From Candidatus Sericytochromatia bacterium (lineage in GTDB: Bacteria; Cyanobacteriota; Sericytochromatia; UBA7694): 51,954 bases of DNA. The notes beneath the pieces are model-generated. The model was not told where the DNA came from and did no database searches. It saw nothing but the letters and a program-made list of their open reading frames with translations. This document shows, piece after piece, positions 30,622-39,800 of the stretch (within the stretch, counting starts at the first letter, position 1; every line of letters begins with the position of its first letter). Position numbers and translations under genes: made by a program. The stretch spans positions 1 through 51,954 of the forward strand of contig JACYMC010000090.1 of the NCBI GenBank assembly GCA_015272195.1, in the 5' to 3' direction.

Positions 30622-32172
30622 ATGAACGCTAAGCCTAAAGAAGCCTGTAGTCTGCTTTTTGTCAATCCCTGTTTGAGAAAAAACTCGTTCTCAAAGCTTT
30701 TACCCATTGGCCTTGGCTATGTCATGACCTACTTTAAGACCCGCGGTTACTCCTTTGACTTACTGGATGTTGACCTTAACGAGTATTCCGATGAATACAT
30801 TGAAGACTATCTTCGCCAGCATCCCTATGATTTTGTGATGCTGGGTTCTATTGTAACCCATTATAAATGGGTCAAATGGTTTGTGAACACCGTCAAAAAG
30901 CACCAACCTCAAGCCAAAGTCATTGTGGGGAACTCGGTGGCGGGCTCCATTCCTGAAGTGTTTCTGAAACATACGCAGGCTGATGTGGTGGTCATCGGTG
31001 AAGGTGAAATCTCGGCTTATGAAACCGTAGAAGCTTTGCGCCAGCAGCAGAGTCTGGACGATGTTGCCGGTATTGCTTTTCGTCACCCGGTCAGTCACGA
31101 GATGATCAAAACGCCGGTGCGCGCAACGGGACCGGTAGATGACTTTGAGATGGTCAACTGGGATTTCTTTGATGTCGAGCGATACATCAGCTCGGCTTCG
31201 TTATCGCATGGGTTTGATACTCAGAATCCCCAGGCTGTTCGTGTGATGCCAGTGAGTACTGCCAGAGGCTGCGTGTTCAAATGTACATTCTGCCATTATG
31301 TTTTCTGGAACGATCCTTACAGACACCGCTCAGCTGAAAGCATTCTGGCAGAAGTCAGACGCAATATTGAAAAATACCAGGCCAATTATATTAACTTTTG
31401 GGACGATCTCAGCTTTGCTTCTGCCAAGCAGGCAGAGCGCCTGGCTGACCAGATTCTGGCATCGGGTCTGAAATTTTCGTGGAGTGCAGCGATTCGGGTG
31501 GATTTCTTCAGCCGCAATAAGCTGCCGCGTGAACGCTGTATTGAGATTGCTCACAAAATGAAAGCCGCTGGATGTAAGGCCCTGGGCTTTTCACTGGAGT
31601 CCGGTAATAAAGAAATTCTCGAAATGATGAACAAGCGCATTGACGTTTCGGCTTTTTTAGATACGGTTGAAATTCTCAGAGAAGTCGATATTGTCTGCAA
31701 TACCAGTGTGGTGTTTGGTTACCCAATTGAAACTCGCGAATCGATTCGGGAAACCTTTGCACAGTGTTTGCGAGCCAAAGTTTACCCCAGCATTGGCTTT
31801 TTGCTGCCCCTGCCGGGAACAGGAATGTATGACTATGCCAAAGAACACGGTTTTATTACAGATGAAGACGCTTATCTGGATTCTATTACCGAACGCCAGG
31901 ATATTTGTCTGAATATGACTCAGCTGTCAGATGAAGATATTATGCAGGAAATCAAACGGGGTGCCGAGCAGCTGAATGAATTATTGCAGCTGGGCCTGGA
32001 TGAGGAGCGCTATATCAGAACCGGTCGTTACCAGAATGACAAGGGTGTGCACGACAAGCGCGAAGGCCCTCTGGATCCTGACAATATCCAACGCAATGAG
32101 AACGACTTTAGCTTTAATTACAGCCAGACGGTATTTCAGGTGGATGGTGGTAAAGCGGACGCCGTCTGTTAA
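30622..32172 (+). CDS. B12-binding radical SAM protein
   Basis: A 516-aa enzyme. ATG 30622 (GAGG 5 bases upstream) is preferred; the track start adds 69 residues from the intergenic region and across pseI. Residues about 10-150 look like a cobalamin-binding domain (LPIGLGYVMTYFKTRG, VMLGSIVTHY, VVVIGEGE). The radical SAM cluster ligands are in TARGCVFKCTFCHY (CxxxCxxC), followed by INFWDDLSF, and the barrel runs to about 400. Such enzymes do radical methylations or rearrangements at unreactive carbons. Its place between PseI and glycosyltransferases points to C-methylation or a related change of a glycan, which is inference. It shares a base with the next start (TAATG). Confidence 0.87.
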   Translation: MNAKPKEACSLLFVNPCLRKNSFSKLLPIGLGYVMTYFKTRGYSFDLLDVDLNEYSDEYIEDYLRQHPYDFVMLGSIVTHYKWVKWFVNTVKKHQPQAKVIVGNSVAGSIPEVFLKHTQADVVVIGEGEISAYETVEALRQQQSLDDVAGIAFRHPVSHEMIKTPVRATGPVDDFEMVNWDFFDVERYISSASLSHGFDTQNPQAVRVMPVSTARGCVFKCTFCHYVFWNDPYRHRSAESILAEVRRNIEKYQANYINFWDDLSFASAKQAERLADQILASGLKFSWSAAIRVDFFSRNKLPRERCIEIAHKMKAAGCKALGFSLESGNKEILEMMNKRIDVSAFLDTVEILREVDIVCNTSVVFGYPIETRESIRETFAQCLRAKVYPSIGFLLPLPGTGMYDYAKEHGFITDEDAYLDSITERQDICLNMTQLSDEDIMQEIKRGAEQLNELLQLGLDEERYIRTGRYQNDKGVHDKREGPLDPDNIQRNENDFSFNYSQTVFQVDGGKADAVC

Positions 32173-34253
32173 TGCTGCACGTTCAAAATCTGGTCTTTCT
32201 CTCTGACTCTGTGATGTATGAGCATCTCAGGCAGGTCCAGCCCGGCTTATTTGAGCAGGACAACGCCTATTTGCTGTTGGATATCGACGTGGCGGCCCTG
32301 CTGCCGGCTGATGCCCGCTATTTTTATCTGCAGGATCTGACCTGTCATGAGAACCAGCACCTGCCATTTTTATTGGACTTCAGAGATTGGCTCAATGGGC
32401 TTTACCCTGAACTGAAAGCACTTACACACCGCGGTGTCAGCATCTGGGAGTCTGTCAGTGCGTCATTTTTTTATCCTTACCGCGCCATTATTCTGGCGAT
32501 TCAGGGTTTAAAACAACTGTCTGAGCGCTTAACCTGGGCGCATTTTTATCTCACCGCGCCGCTGAAACACCCCGTTTATCTGGATACGGGCGGGCTGTTT
32601 GAATCAGACGGAATTCAGGCCGCCATGGCGTTTTGGGCCTTGCAGCAGGACATACGGGTTCACTGGCTCAATCCGCCGGATAAAACAGATGATTCCAACC
32701 ACTATATTCGCCATATTGTCTCAGAAACCAATCTGGGGCAGACCGCACTGGTGCCTTTAACTCCCCCCGAAAGCCTGAACAGGCTGGTGGCCCAGCCCCC
32801 TAAAAAATGCGTTATTTTGATTGGCAACTCCAGTGACTGTCATGATATTCCATTGCTGACAGATTATCTGAAGCAGAGCCCGGATTATTTTTTTATCTAT
32901 CTTTCGACACAGCATTTTTTTCGCTATGAAGAAGGTCCGGGATACCTTGCGCTGGATTTTAGATATCTTTATGCCTGGCCCTGGTTTACACAGGCGCAGT
33001 ATGACCAGATATCAGAAAGCGTGCGCCGGGCCCTGCAAAATCCAAACCCTGTTGATAAAGCAAGCTACGACTATCTTTTGAATAATCCCTTTTTGGCTTT
33101 TCAGCAAGACTGGCTGTATAACAGCTGCCTGGAAATCTATAAGGTGATTGAAGTGGCGCATTATTTACAGCAAACGCTTGCGCCTGCTGTGTGTATGTTT
33201 GGTTACGGGCATATTACCAAGACCGTGGCGGCTTTTATTAACACGATGCGCAGCGGGGGAACGCGTCTGATGCATGTGGTGCATGGGGGTTATATGGCCA
33301 AAGATACCTTTGCTGATTTACCCCCTGCTGACTATGCCCTCGTGCGTGGCCAGCAATTTGCCGCCCAGCTTTCCAAAGACAAAGTGAGCCGGGACTGTTT
33401 TGTGGTCGGCGATCTGCGCAAAGAAAGTGCCGTGCTGGAACAGAAACGCCCTAAGCATTCTCCGGCCCAGGGTAAACAGCCGCCCAAAATTATGTATCTG
33501 ACCAATCGCTTGTTGCTGGGCACAGGGGTTGGCAAAGTGGCTGATTTTTCTTTGTTGAAGCATTATGAGACCTTACAGGGCATTTTTGCGCTCGCTGAGC
33601 GTCGCAAGGATCTTCAGTTCATCTGGAAGCCGCATCCCCGGCATGACTATGTGCATTATTATGCCCGCCAGGATCATACCGTTATTCCTTTTTATGGCAG
33701 GGAACAATCTCTGGCTGAATTGCTGGAAGATGTCTCTGTCTGTGTTCTGCTGAATAACTTCTCCGCCTCGATGATTGAAGCCGCCGTTTCTGAAACTCCG
33801 ATTATTCAGCTGCGGACGGCTTTTACAGACAGTCTCAGCTTGAATACAGCCTATCTGGCTCCGGATATTCATGTGGTTCACAGTCTGGAAGCCCTGGAGC
33901 AGCAGATTGACTTGATTTTATCTGATGGGTCTGCACGTGAACGCAACGTGTGCTCTGTGATTCAGACCAAAGAAAAGTGGTGTGAAGCGGTGGGTACTCA
34001 GGCCCTGGACAACACATTAAAAGCCTTTTCGCAGATCGACTGGTCTCTGCCTGAGGTCACCCTGCCTTCTGCTGAGATACAGTCAGGTTTAGGGCATATT
34101 GTGCAGCTCATGGCCTGGCGTGCGGCATATGCCAGAACCAGAGACCGGCAGCAGTATCAGCGTCAGCGCCAGACCCTGCTGGAGGCCTTTACAGCGCCTG
34201 AAGATCGGCAGCTTGTGGCGCGTTATATTCAGGACAGCGAAAAATGGATATGA
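32172..34253 (+). CDS. Large GT-B-like surface glycan protein, unknown specificity
   Basis: A 693-aa protein, starting in TAATG with the previous gene. The region about 330-600 has GT-B character: FGYGHITKTVAAFINT, VVHGGYMAKDTFAD, then FIWKPHPRHDYVHYY and LLNNFSASMIEAAVSETPIIQL. These resemble the donor-binding halves of CDP-glycerol transferase or capsule-synthesis (KpsS/KpsC-like) enzymes. Residues 1-320 are not recognised. There is no signal peptide or membrane helix. Likely a cytosolic glycosyltransferase that adds the modified sugar; donor unknown. Overlaps the next gene by 10 bases. Confidence 0.6.
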   Translation: MLHVQNLVFLSDSVMYEHLRQVQPGLFEQDNAYLLLDIDVAALLPADARYFYLQDLTCHENQHLPFLLDFRDWLNGLYPELKALTHRGVSIWESVSASFFYPYRAIILAIQGLKQLSERLTWAHFYLTAPLKHPVYLDTGGLFESDGIQAAMAFWALQQDIRVHWLNPPDKTDDSNHYIRHIVSETNLGQTALVPLTPPESLNRLVAQPPKKCVILIGNSSDCHDIPLLTDYLKQSPDYFFIYLSTQHFFRYEEGPGYLALDFRYLYAWPWFTQAQYDQISESVRRALQNPNPVDKASYDYLLNNPFLAFQQDWLYNSCLEIYKVIEVAHYLQQTLAPAVCMFGYGHITKTVAAFINTMRSGGTRLMHVVHGGYMAKDTFADLPPADYALVRGQQFAAQLSKDKVSRDCFVVGDLRKESAVLEQKRPKHSPAQGKQPPKIMYLTNRLLLGTGVGKVADFSLLKHYETLQGIFALAERRKDLQFIWKPHPRHDYVHYYARQDHTVIPFYGREQSLAELLEDVSVCVLLNNFSASMIEAAVSETPIIQLRTAFTDSLSLNTAYLAPDIHVVHSLEALEQQIDLILSDGSARERNVCSVIQTKEKWCEAVGTQALDNTLKAFSQIDWSLPEVTLPSAEIQSGLGHIVQLMAWRAAYARTRDRQQYQRQRQTLLEAFTAPEDRQLVARYIQDSEKWI

Positions 34254-36988
34254 AGTGTCAACGGCTTTTTGTGGTGAGCACTTCGGCAGGACTGGCTTTT
34301 TTAAAGGCTGATCTGCTGGAAACTTCTGATGTGATTTTAAATCTAACAGACGCTGAGCCTGCGCAAGATCTCACGGCTGTCGTCCTGTCTGTCAGAACCG
34401 GGGATATCAATGTGAATGCAAGGATTCTCCGGGCTTATCTGGACTTTTACCGTCCTGAAGTCTGCATCTGTGACAGTGATGCATTGACCGCCATGCTCAG
34501 GGATGCGGAAGCCCCGCAAATCTGGTATAAGCTTCAGGCTCCTGGGCAAACAATGCCGCTCCATCAGACCCTGCAGGATTATGCTGCCTGGATCGCGACA
34601 GATACCGGGGCCTTAAGGGTTTTGCAGGACGTGCCTGTTCTGGAGCTGGGTTTGTGTACGTTGCCGGCCTTAAGGCGCAGTTCAAAGCCGCAGTCACCTT
34701 TGAAGCAAGCGCCGATCTGGCAATGGAGTGTCCTGAATGCGCGCTTAAAAACAACGTTTATTCAGCTGCCCGATGCCAGTGCTGTGATTGGCTGGAGCCC
34801 TGGCAGTCTGCACACCAGAGATCAAGCCCTTACGGAGGACCTGCGGGCTTTTGTACAGCAGGCGCCACTGGCGCTGACCGCCTGCCTGGACACCCTGGAT
34901 ATTGAACTTTTGCAGGCGCTGAAAACCCGTGTGGGTCGCGTGCTGGTTTTGAGTGCTCCCGCCAGGATGTCTCAGTTTCAGTCTGCCCTTCAGTCCGCAG
35001 ATTTATCGGCGCATTGCCTGATCCTCGATTACCGTGTATTAAGCCAGAGTCTGGCCCAACTTATGCCTTATATTCAGTTGGTAGCAGGCCGTTCTGATCA
35101 GACAGACCTTCTCAGCTGGGCGCAGCGCTTTCATCTCAGTTATCTGGAATGGCAGGGCCAGACTTTGCATGAACGCGATTTAACAGATTATGACCCGTTT
35201 TTGGCATACACACATCTTTGTCTGCGGCTTCTGGCTGCTGATATCACCTGTCTTGACCGCTATCCTGAGCTGATGCTGCAGCAGACAGCGGCGAGGCCAC
35301 CTCAAGAAGGTCTGATCTCTGTTGTGATTCCCTGTTATAACTACGGCCCCTTTTTAAGAGAGTGCGTTGAAAGCGTGATGCAGCAGGACTATGCGCCTTT
35401 AGAAATCATCATTGTCAATGATGGCAGTACAGATGAAACGTTCACAGTCTGTCAGGAACTGTTGCGTGATTATGTTCAGTTTCCTCTGACCGTCATTCAT
35501 CAGCCCAACTCGGGCGATCCTGCCATTACCAGAAATCAGGGCATCACTGTTGCAAAGGGAGAGTGGATTCTCTGCCTTGATGCTGACGATAAAATCAACC
35601 CCGGTTTTCTGACGGCATGCTGGACAGTGGTGGAAAATTACCCCCATCTTTCGATTGTTTACCCGCGCTTGCAGGAGTTTGGGATGAGTCAGGCCTTGTG
35701 GGGCAGTATCCCCTATGACTTTGGGCTGCTCACCAACTGGAATATTGTGCCCACAGCTAGCTTGTTCCGCAAGCAGGCCTGGTCTGAACTGGGGGGCATT
35801 AAAACAGGGGTGATTATTTGCGAGGACTGGGACTTCTGGATTGCCTGTGGTGCCCGGCAGTACTTTGGCATGCAGGCTGAAAAGGCGCTGCTTTATCACC
35901 GCGTGCACAGGCAGGGCAGTCTTTTGGATACCCAGGGCCATTTTCAGAAAAGAAGTGAGATCAAAGCCGATATTATTCTCAGATATCCAGGGCTGTATAC
36001 TGAGCAGCAGCGCCACTGGGCCAGTGCTCTGCGCTCAGACCCGACATTATTTGCTGATTTAAAAGTGGATATATCCTGGATGCCTTTCAGCCAGCAGGGC
36101 CCTTTGCCTGAAGAGACCCAACGCCAGAACAGGATTTATCTGCAGTATCTTGTCCAGGATCAGCCGGCTCAGCTTCTCGCCCGCCGTACACCTGTTGTGA
36201 AAGAACATCAGCTCTGGACCTGTCATCAGGGTTTCTGGCGACTATCAGACGCAGATACAGAGAGGGCCTGGTTGGATTGGTATCCAGGTCTTGAAACTCA
36301 CGTTTCAGATGTGCAGGGCGTCTGGACACCCACAAGTGCCGCGCAAAGGCATTTGCCCGAGCCGCTCGCAAGGTTTCCGCAGCAGGTACTGCCACGTTTT
36401 TGCCCTTCTGTTGACGCTGCTGCAGCCCTGAATCATATCGAGATTGAAAAAGCCTATCGGGTGCTGATGATTCTTGAACACCGGCAGACAGAGCAATGGC
36501 AGACATTTTTAAGAATCTGTCTGGAAGCTTATCCTGACAACGACTCCATCGCCCTGCTTCTGTTTTTTACGGATGTTGATGCTGAGCTGACCTATCAAAG
36601 TGTTTCCAGTTTTCTGGAGCAGGAACCCCTGGGGGCAAGGGCTCCGGAACTTGTGATTCTGGAACCGGATGATTTTAAAGTTGAAATTCTGGCCTCGCAG
36701 ACACAACCACAGGTGGTTTACTGTGAACCCGAAAGTGATCTCTCGGGCGCGATCTGGTTGGATGCTCTGCAGGCCGGGTGTCAGTTGATTTTTAGCGCTG
36801 AGATCCCCGACGAGTTCCAGGGTTGGCTCAAGCGCTGTTCTGAGCCGGAGCCTTTTCTGGTCCCTTTGCTGCCGCTGAACAAAGAAGCCTCTTTGTATCA
36901 GGCAGTGCCTTTTTTCTCAGCGCGTTGGAATCAGTCTGTGCTTCGTCAGATGCATCAGGCTGCAGAACAGTCTCTGCCGGACCAGTAA
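34244..36988 (+). CDS. Large protein with a central GT2 glycosyltransferase domain
   Basis: A 914-aa protein. Residues 1-345 are unrecognised but show a Rossmann-like or degenerate GT-B pattern (VIGWSPGSLHTRDQAL). A canonical GT2 domain spans about 355-590: ISVVIPCYNYGPFLRECVES, IIIVNDGSTDETF, TRNQGI, and the metal-binding ILCLDADDKINP. Then comes LGGIKTGVIICEDWDFWIACG. Residues 590-914 have no match. It overlaps the 693-aa gene, so both are made together. The multi-part architecture suggests a two-site or processive transferase for the surface or flagellar glycan. There is no signal peptide. Confidence 0.8.
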   Translation: MDMKCQRLFVVSTSAGLAFLKADLLETSDVILNLTDAEPAQDLTAVVLSVRTGDINVNARILRAYLDFYRPEVCICDSDALTAMLRDAEAPQIWYKLQAPGQTMPLHQTLQDYAAWIATDTGALRVLQDVPVLELGLCTLPALRRSSKPQSPLKQAPIWQWSVLNARLKTTFIQLPDASAVIGWSPGSLHTRDQALTEDLRAFVQQAPLALTACLDTLDIELLQALKTRVGRVLVLSAPARMSQFQSALQSADLSAHCLILDYRVLSQSLAQLMPYIQLVAGRSDQTDLLSWAQRFHLSYLEWQGQTLHERDLTDYDPFLAYTHLCLRLLAADITCLDRYPELMLQQTAARPPQEGLISVVIPCYNYGPFLRECVESVMQQDYAPLEIIIVNDGSTDETFTVCQELLRDYVQFPLTVIHQPNSGDPAITRNQGITVAKGEWILCLDADDKINPGFLTACWTVVENYPHLSIVYPRLQEFGMSQALWGSIPYDFGLLTNWNIVPTASLFRKQAWSELGGIKTGVIICEDWDFWIACGARQYFGMQAEKALLYHRVHRQGSLLDTQGHFQKRSEIKADIILRYPGLYTEQQRHWASALRSDPTLFADLKVDISWMPFSQQGPLPEETQRQNRIYLQYLVQDQPAQLLARRTPVVKEHQLWTCHQGFWRLSDADTERAWLDWYPGLETHVSDVQGVWTPTSAAQRHLPEPLARFPQQVLPRFCPSVDAAAALNHIEIEKAYRVLMILEHRQTEQWQTFLRICLEAYPDNDSIALLLFFTDVDAELTYQSVSSFLEQEPLGARAPELVILEPDDFKVEILASQTQPQVVYCEPESDLSGAIWLDALQAGCQLIFSAEIPDEFQGWLKRCSEPEPFLVPLLPLNKEASLYQAVPFFSARWNQSVLRQMHQAAEQSLPDQ

Positions 36989-36995
36989 GCTCTTT

Positions 36996-37550
36996 TTATT
37001 GATCTTTACTTAACTGTTGACCAATCTCATGAATGGTATTCCATTGCGCGCTGGGCTGGCTGCGCAGATCTGAGGTCACGCTGCTGCCAGCACCCCAGGC
37101 AAAACCTGAGGCAAAGCCCACGGCGGCACCGATTAAGATACCGGCTTTGCCGGCGGTGCCCAGCACTTTGCGCTCCAGCAGCATCACCGTAATACCGGCT
37201 GCCGCACCGCCCACACCGTTAGACAGGCCGTCTTTGAGGGCGTTGGAAGCAATGGTCTGAAAGCGTTCGCTGAGGCTGTTGGCTTCGTTGTCGAAGTGCA
37301 CCACTCTGGCGGGCTGGCCGTTGAGGCTGATCTGCGGGTTCTGCCCCAGGCTGCTCAGGTCCAGCTGATCGCTGGTTAAAACGTATTTTTTGTTGTTTTG
37401 CTCGACAAAAAGCTCGTCAATGCCGTTGTCTTTGGTGACCTGCATGGCGACCCGCAAACCCAGCGCGGACTGAAACTCAGGGGCCAGCTTGTGGGTGCTC
37501 AGGGGGGTGTGGGCAATCGCGGCGGTTTGACCGTTAATTTCGACGGGCAT
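36996..37550 (-). CDS. Glycine-zipper protein with Omp85-like N-terminal module, unknown function
   Basis: A 184-aa protein; ATG 37550 has an AGAAGG 9 bases upstream and is preferred to the track start. There is no signal peptide. Residues 1-90 follow, with almost no gaps, the first 92 residues of the Omp85 protein at 47783-50071: MPVEINGQT versus VNINGRT, DELFVEQNNKKYV (45-57) versus DELYFEHEGQLFV (44-56), and FDNEAN versus IDNEPD. Residues about 105-165 are a Gly/Ala-rich membrane-hairpin-like stretch (GVGGAAAGITVMLL, GKAGILIGAAVGFASGFAWGAG). The tail is short and polar. It lies convergent to the giant GT2 gene with a 7-bp gap. Function unknown. Confidence 0.75.
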   Translation of the reverse strand: MPVEINGQTAAIAHTPLSTHKLAPEFQSALGLRVAMQVTKDNGIDELFVEQNNKKYVLTSDQLDLSSLGQNPQISLNGQPARVVHFDNEANSLSERFQTIASNALKDGLSNGVGGAAAGITVMLLERKVLGTAGKAGILIGAAVGFASGFAWGAGSSVTSDLRSQPSAQWNTIHEIGQQLSKDQ

Positions 37551-37700
37551 GGCAGACATCCTTCTCTTACGCAAAACATTCTCTGCAGTGATTATAAGCT
37601 TGCTGTGGGCACTTCTTGTGGCTTTGAATTTAAAGTTGAACCAAAATTAAACCTTTTTTAATACAGGCCGGGCTTTTACGCTGTGACAGCGCAAATCCGA

Positions 37701-37706
37701 TATAAT
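37701..37706 (+). promoter_or_regulatory. Candidate -10 element (TATAAT) before the aminotransferase gene
   Basis: A perfect TATAAT lies 28 bases before the ATG and 15 bases before the AGGAGG ribosome site (37722-37727). A TTTACG at 37675-37680 could be a -35 element but is 20 bases away, longer than ideal. Confidence 0.5.
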
Positions 37707-37734
37707 GATGCAAAATCATGCAGGAGGCCAGATC

Positions 37735-38898
37735 ATGACTCAGGCTCAACTTTCAGCGCGTATCAGCGCCATTGCCGAATCCAGTACCACCCAGCTGATG
37801 GGGCTGGTGCAACAGCTCAAAGCCGAAGGCAAACAGATTATTTCATTCAATGCCGGGGAGCCGGATTTTAACGCCCCCGAACCGATTCTGCAGGCCACCG
37901 TGAAGGCTTTGCAGGCCGGTAAAACCAAATATGGTGCCGTACCGGGTGAACCCTCACTGCGCGAGGCCATTGCCAAAAAAGTGCGCGAAGAAAACGGTAT
38001 TGTGGCAGAAGCGGCCAATGTGCTGATCGCCAATGGTTCCAAGCAGATTCTTTATATGATTTTTCAGGCCCTGTGCAACCCTGGTGATGAAATCATTGTG
38101 CTGAAGCCCTATTGGGTGACCTTTCCTGAGGGGATCAAACTGGCGGGCGGTGTGCCGGTTTTTGTGGACACCATTGATCATCAGCCGGATGTGGATGCGA
38201 TTGCAGCAGCCATCACGCGGCGGACCAAAGCTATTCTGGTGAATACGCCCAACAACCCTACAGGGGCGGTGTATAGCCGTGAAGCCCTGATGGCCATTGG
38301 CCAGCTGGCTGTTGAAAAAGAAATTCATGTGATTTCAGATGAAGCCTATGAAGGCCTGGTCTATGATGAGGCCCGACATATCAGCATGGCCAGCCTGAGC
38401 CCCGAGATTGCCGACTGGGTGATCACCACCCAGACCTTTTCCAAAAGCTATTGTATGACCGGTTTTCGGGTGGGCTATCTGGTGGCTGCTGCACCGGTGG
38501 TCAAAGCCATTAACGGCATGCACAGTCACCTGACGGGCAATGTCTGCACCTTTGCCCAGTATGGTGCGCTGGCGGCCCTTGAAATGGATCCGGCCATTAT
38601 GCAGCAGATGCAGCAGACCTTTCAGCGTCGGCTGGATCTCGCTTACCCTCTGTGCACCGAGCTGTTTGACTGCGTGCGCCCTGCGGGAGCCTTTTATCTG
38701 TTTCCGGACGTTTCGCGCTGGATCGGTGAGCGCTTTGCCGATGACGATGCGCTGGCGGCCCATCTGCTCAAAGAGGCCCATGTGGCGGTCGTTCCGGGCT
38801 CGGCTTTTGGGGCGCCCAATCACCTGCGCCTGTCGTTTTCGACGGATGATGCGTCGATTGAAAAAGGTTTTGCCCAGATCAAACAGGCCCTCAGCTAA
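37735..38898 (+). CDS. Class I/II pyridoxal-phosphate aminotransferase (aspartate aminotransferase type)
   Basis: A 387-aa PLP enzyme starting at ATG 37735 (AGGAGG 7 bases upstream). Motifs run in order: FNAGEPDFNAPEPI at the start, NGSKQILYMIF, PYWVTFPEGIKLAGG, VNTPNNPTGAVYS, SDEAYEGLVYD, and the PLP lysine in TFSKSYCMTGFRVGYL. Near the end is PFYLFPDVSRW-like substrate-Arg architecture (AFYLFPDVSRW, LRLSFS). This is the class Ib aspartate aminotransferase pattern, but other amino acids or prephenate are possible substrates. It is followed by a GT2 gene after 15 bases. Confidence 0.9.
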   Translation: MTQAQLSARISAIAESSTTQLMGLVQQLKAEGKQIISFNAGEPDFNAPEPILQATVKALQAGKTKYGAVPGEPSLREAIAKKVREENGIVAEAANVLIANGSKQILYMIFQALCNPGDEIIVLKPYWVTFPEGIKLAGGVPVFVDTIDHQPDVDAIAAAITRRTKAILVNTPNNPTGAVYSREALMAIGQLAVEKEIHVISDEAYEGLVYDEARHISMASLSPEIADWVITTQTFSKSYCMTGFRVGYLVAAAPVVKAINGMHSHLTGNVCTFAQYGALAALEMDPAIMQQMQQTFQRRLDLAYPLCTELFDCVRPAGAFYLFPDVSRWIGERFADDDALAAHLLKEAHVAVVPGSAFGAPNHLRLSFSTDDASIEKGFAQIKQALS

Positions 38899-38913
38899 AT
38901 CTGTTTCAACATC

Positions 38914-39741
38914 ATGAAGCTGGTCATGACCCTGCTGGTCAAAGATGAGGCGGATCTGATTGCAACCCAGATCCGTTATCACCAGGCCCAGGGTGTAGAC
39001 CACTTTCTGGTGCTCGATCATGACTCTCAGGATCAGACGGCTGGGCTGCTGCAGCCCTTTGTAAGCGCTGGCCTGGTGACGCTTTTTCGTCATACCGGGC
39101 GGGCGTTTTATCAGGGGGCCTGGATGACTGAGCTGGCCCGCCGCGCCTATCTGCATTTTCAGGCGGACTGGGTGATCAACAATGATGCCGATGAGTTCTG
39201 GTGGTCTGATGCAGGCTCTCTCAAATCCGTGCTTGCAAGCGTCCCGCCTGCTTACCGCCTGGTGCGGGTCGCCCGCCATAACTTTGTCAGTCGCCGTCCC
39301 TTTCAACATCCCTTCTGGCAACATCTGACCTATCGTCAGACGCAAACGCGCAACTTTATGGGCAAGCCCCTGTCTGATAAAGTCTGCCATCGCGGCGAAG
39401 CAGATATTGTGGTGCATGCCGGCAGCCATTCGGTGCTGCCGCTGGCGGCCTCAGATATCTGGCCGGTGCAGCCGCTGGAGATTTTTCACTTTCCGGCGCG
39501 GACCTATGCCCAGTTTGTGTCCAAAGTGCGCAACAGTGGCGAGGGCTGGGCGGCTTTGCCACAGCAGTTGCCAGGCATGGCCAGCGGGGTGCGTTTTCTT
39601 TATGCCGCCTATCTTGCCGGCCGTCTGCCTGAAATTTATGCCCAATGGGCCTATGAGGATGCTGCACTGCAGGCGGCGCTACAGTCCCAGGTACTGGTCA
39701 AAGACCGTCGTTTTCAGGAATTTATGGCGCGGCTTTCTTGA
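38914..39741 (+). CDS. GT2-type glycosyltransferase (Glyco_tranf_2_4 group)
   Basis: A 275-aa protein with the compact GT2 pattern MTLLVKDEADLIATQIRYHQAQGVD, then LDHDSQDQT. The metal-binding acidic motif is NNDADEFW, and a Trp/His-rich C-terminal part contains HAGSHSVLP and IFHFPARTYAQF. Similar proteins act on capsule or LPS-like glycans. It may have no functional tie to the rsmH gene that follows after 59 bases. Its acceptor is unknown. Confidence 0.82.
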   Translation: MKLVMTLLVKDEADLIATQIRYHQAQGVDHFLVLDHDSQDQTAGLLQPFVSAGLVTLFRHTGRAFYQGAWMTELARRAYLHFQADWVINNDADEFWWSDAGSLKSVLASVPPAYRLVRVARHNFVSRRPFQHPFWQHLTYRQTQTRNFMGKPLSDKVCHRGEADIVVHAGSHSVLPLAASDIWPVQPLEIFHFPARTYAQFVSKVRNSGEGWAALPQQLPGMASGVRFLYAAYLAGRLPEIYAQWAYEDAALQAALQSQVLVKDRRFQEFMARLS

Positions 39742-39800
39742 TGCGTTGTGTCAGAATATGTGACAATGCATACGAGTGAAAGTATCAAAAAGCCGTTAAG

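Noticed and set aside
38335-39429. 364-aa minus-strand ORF across the aminotransferase and GT2 genes
   Set aside because: It crosses two real genes in antisense and has no recognisable domain.
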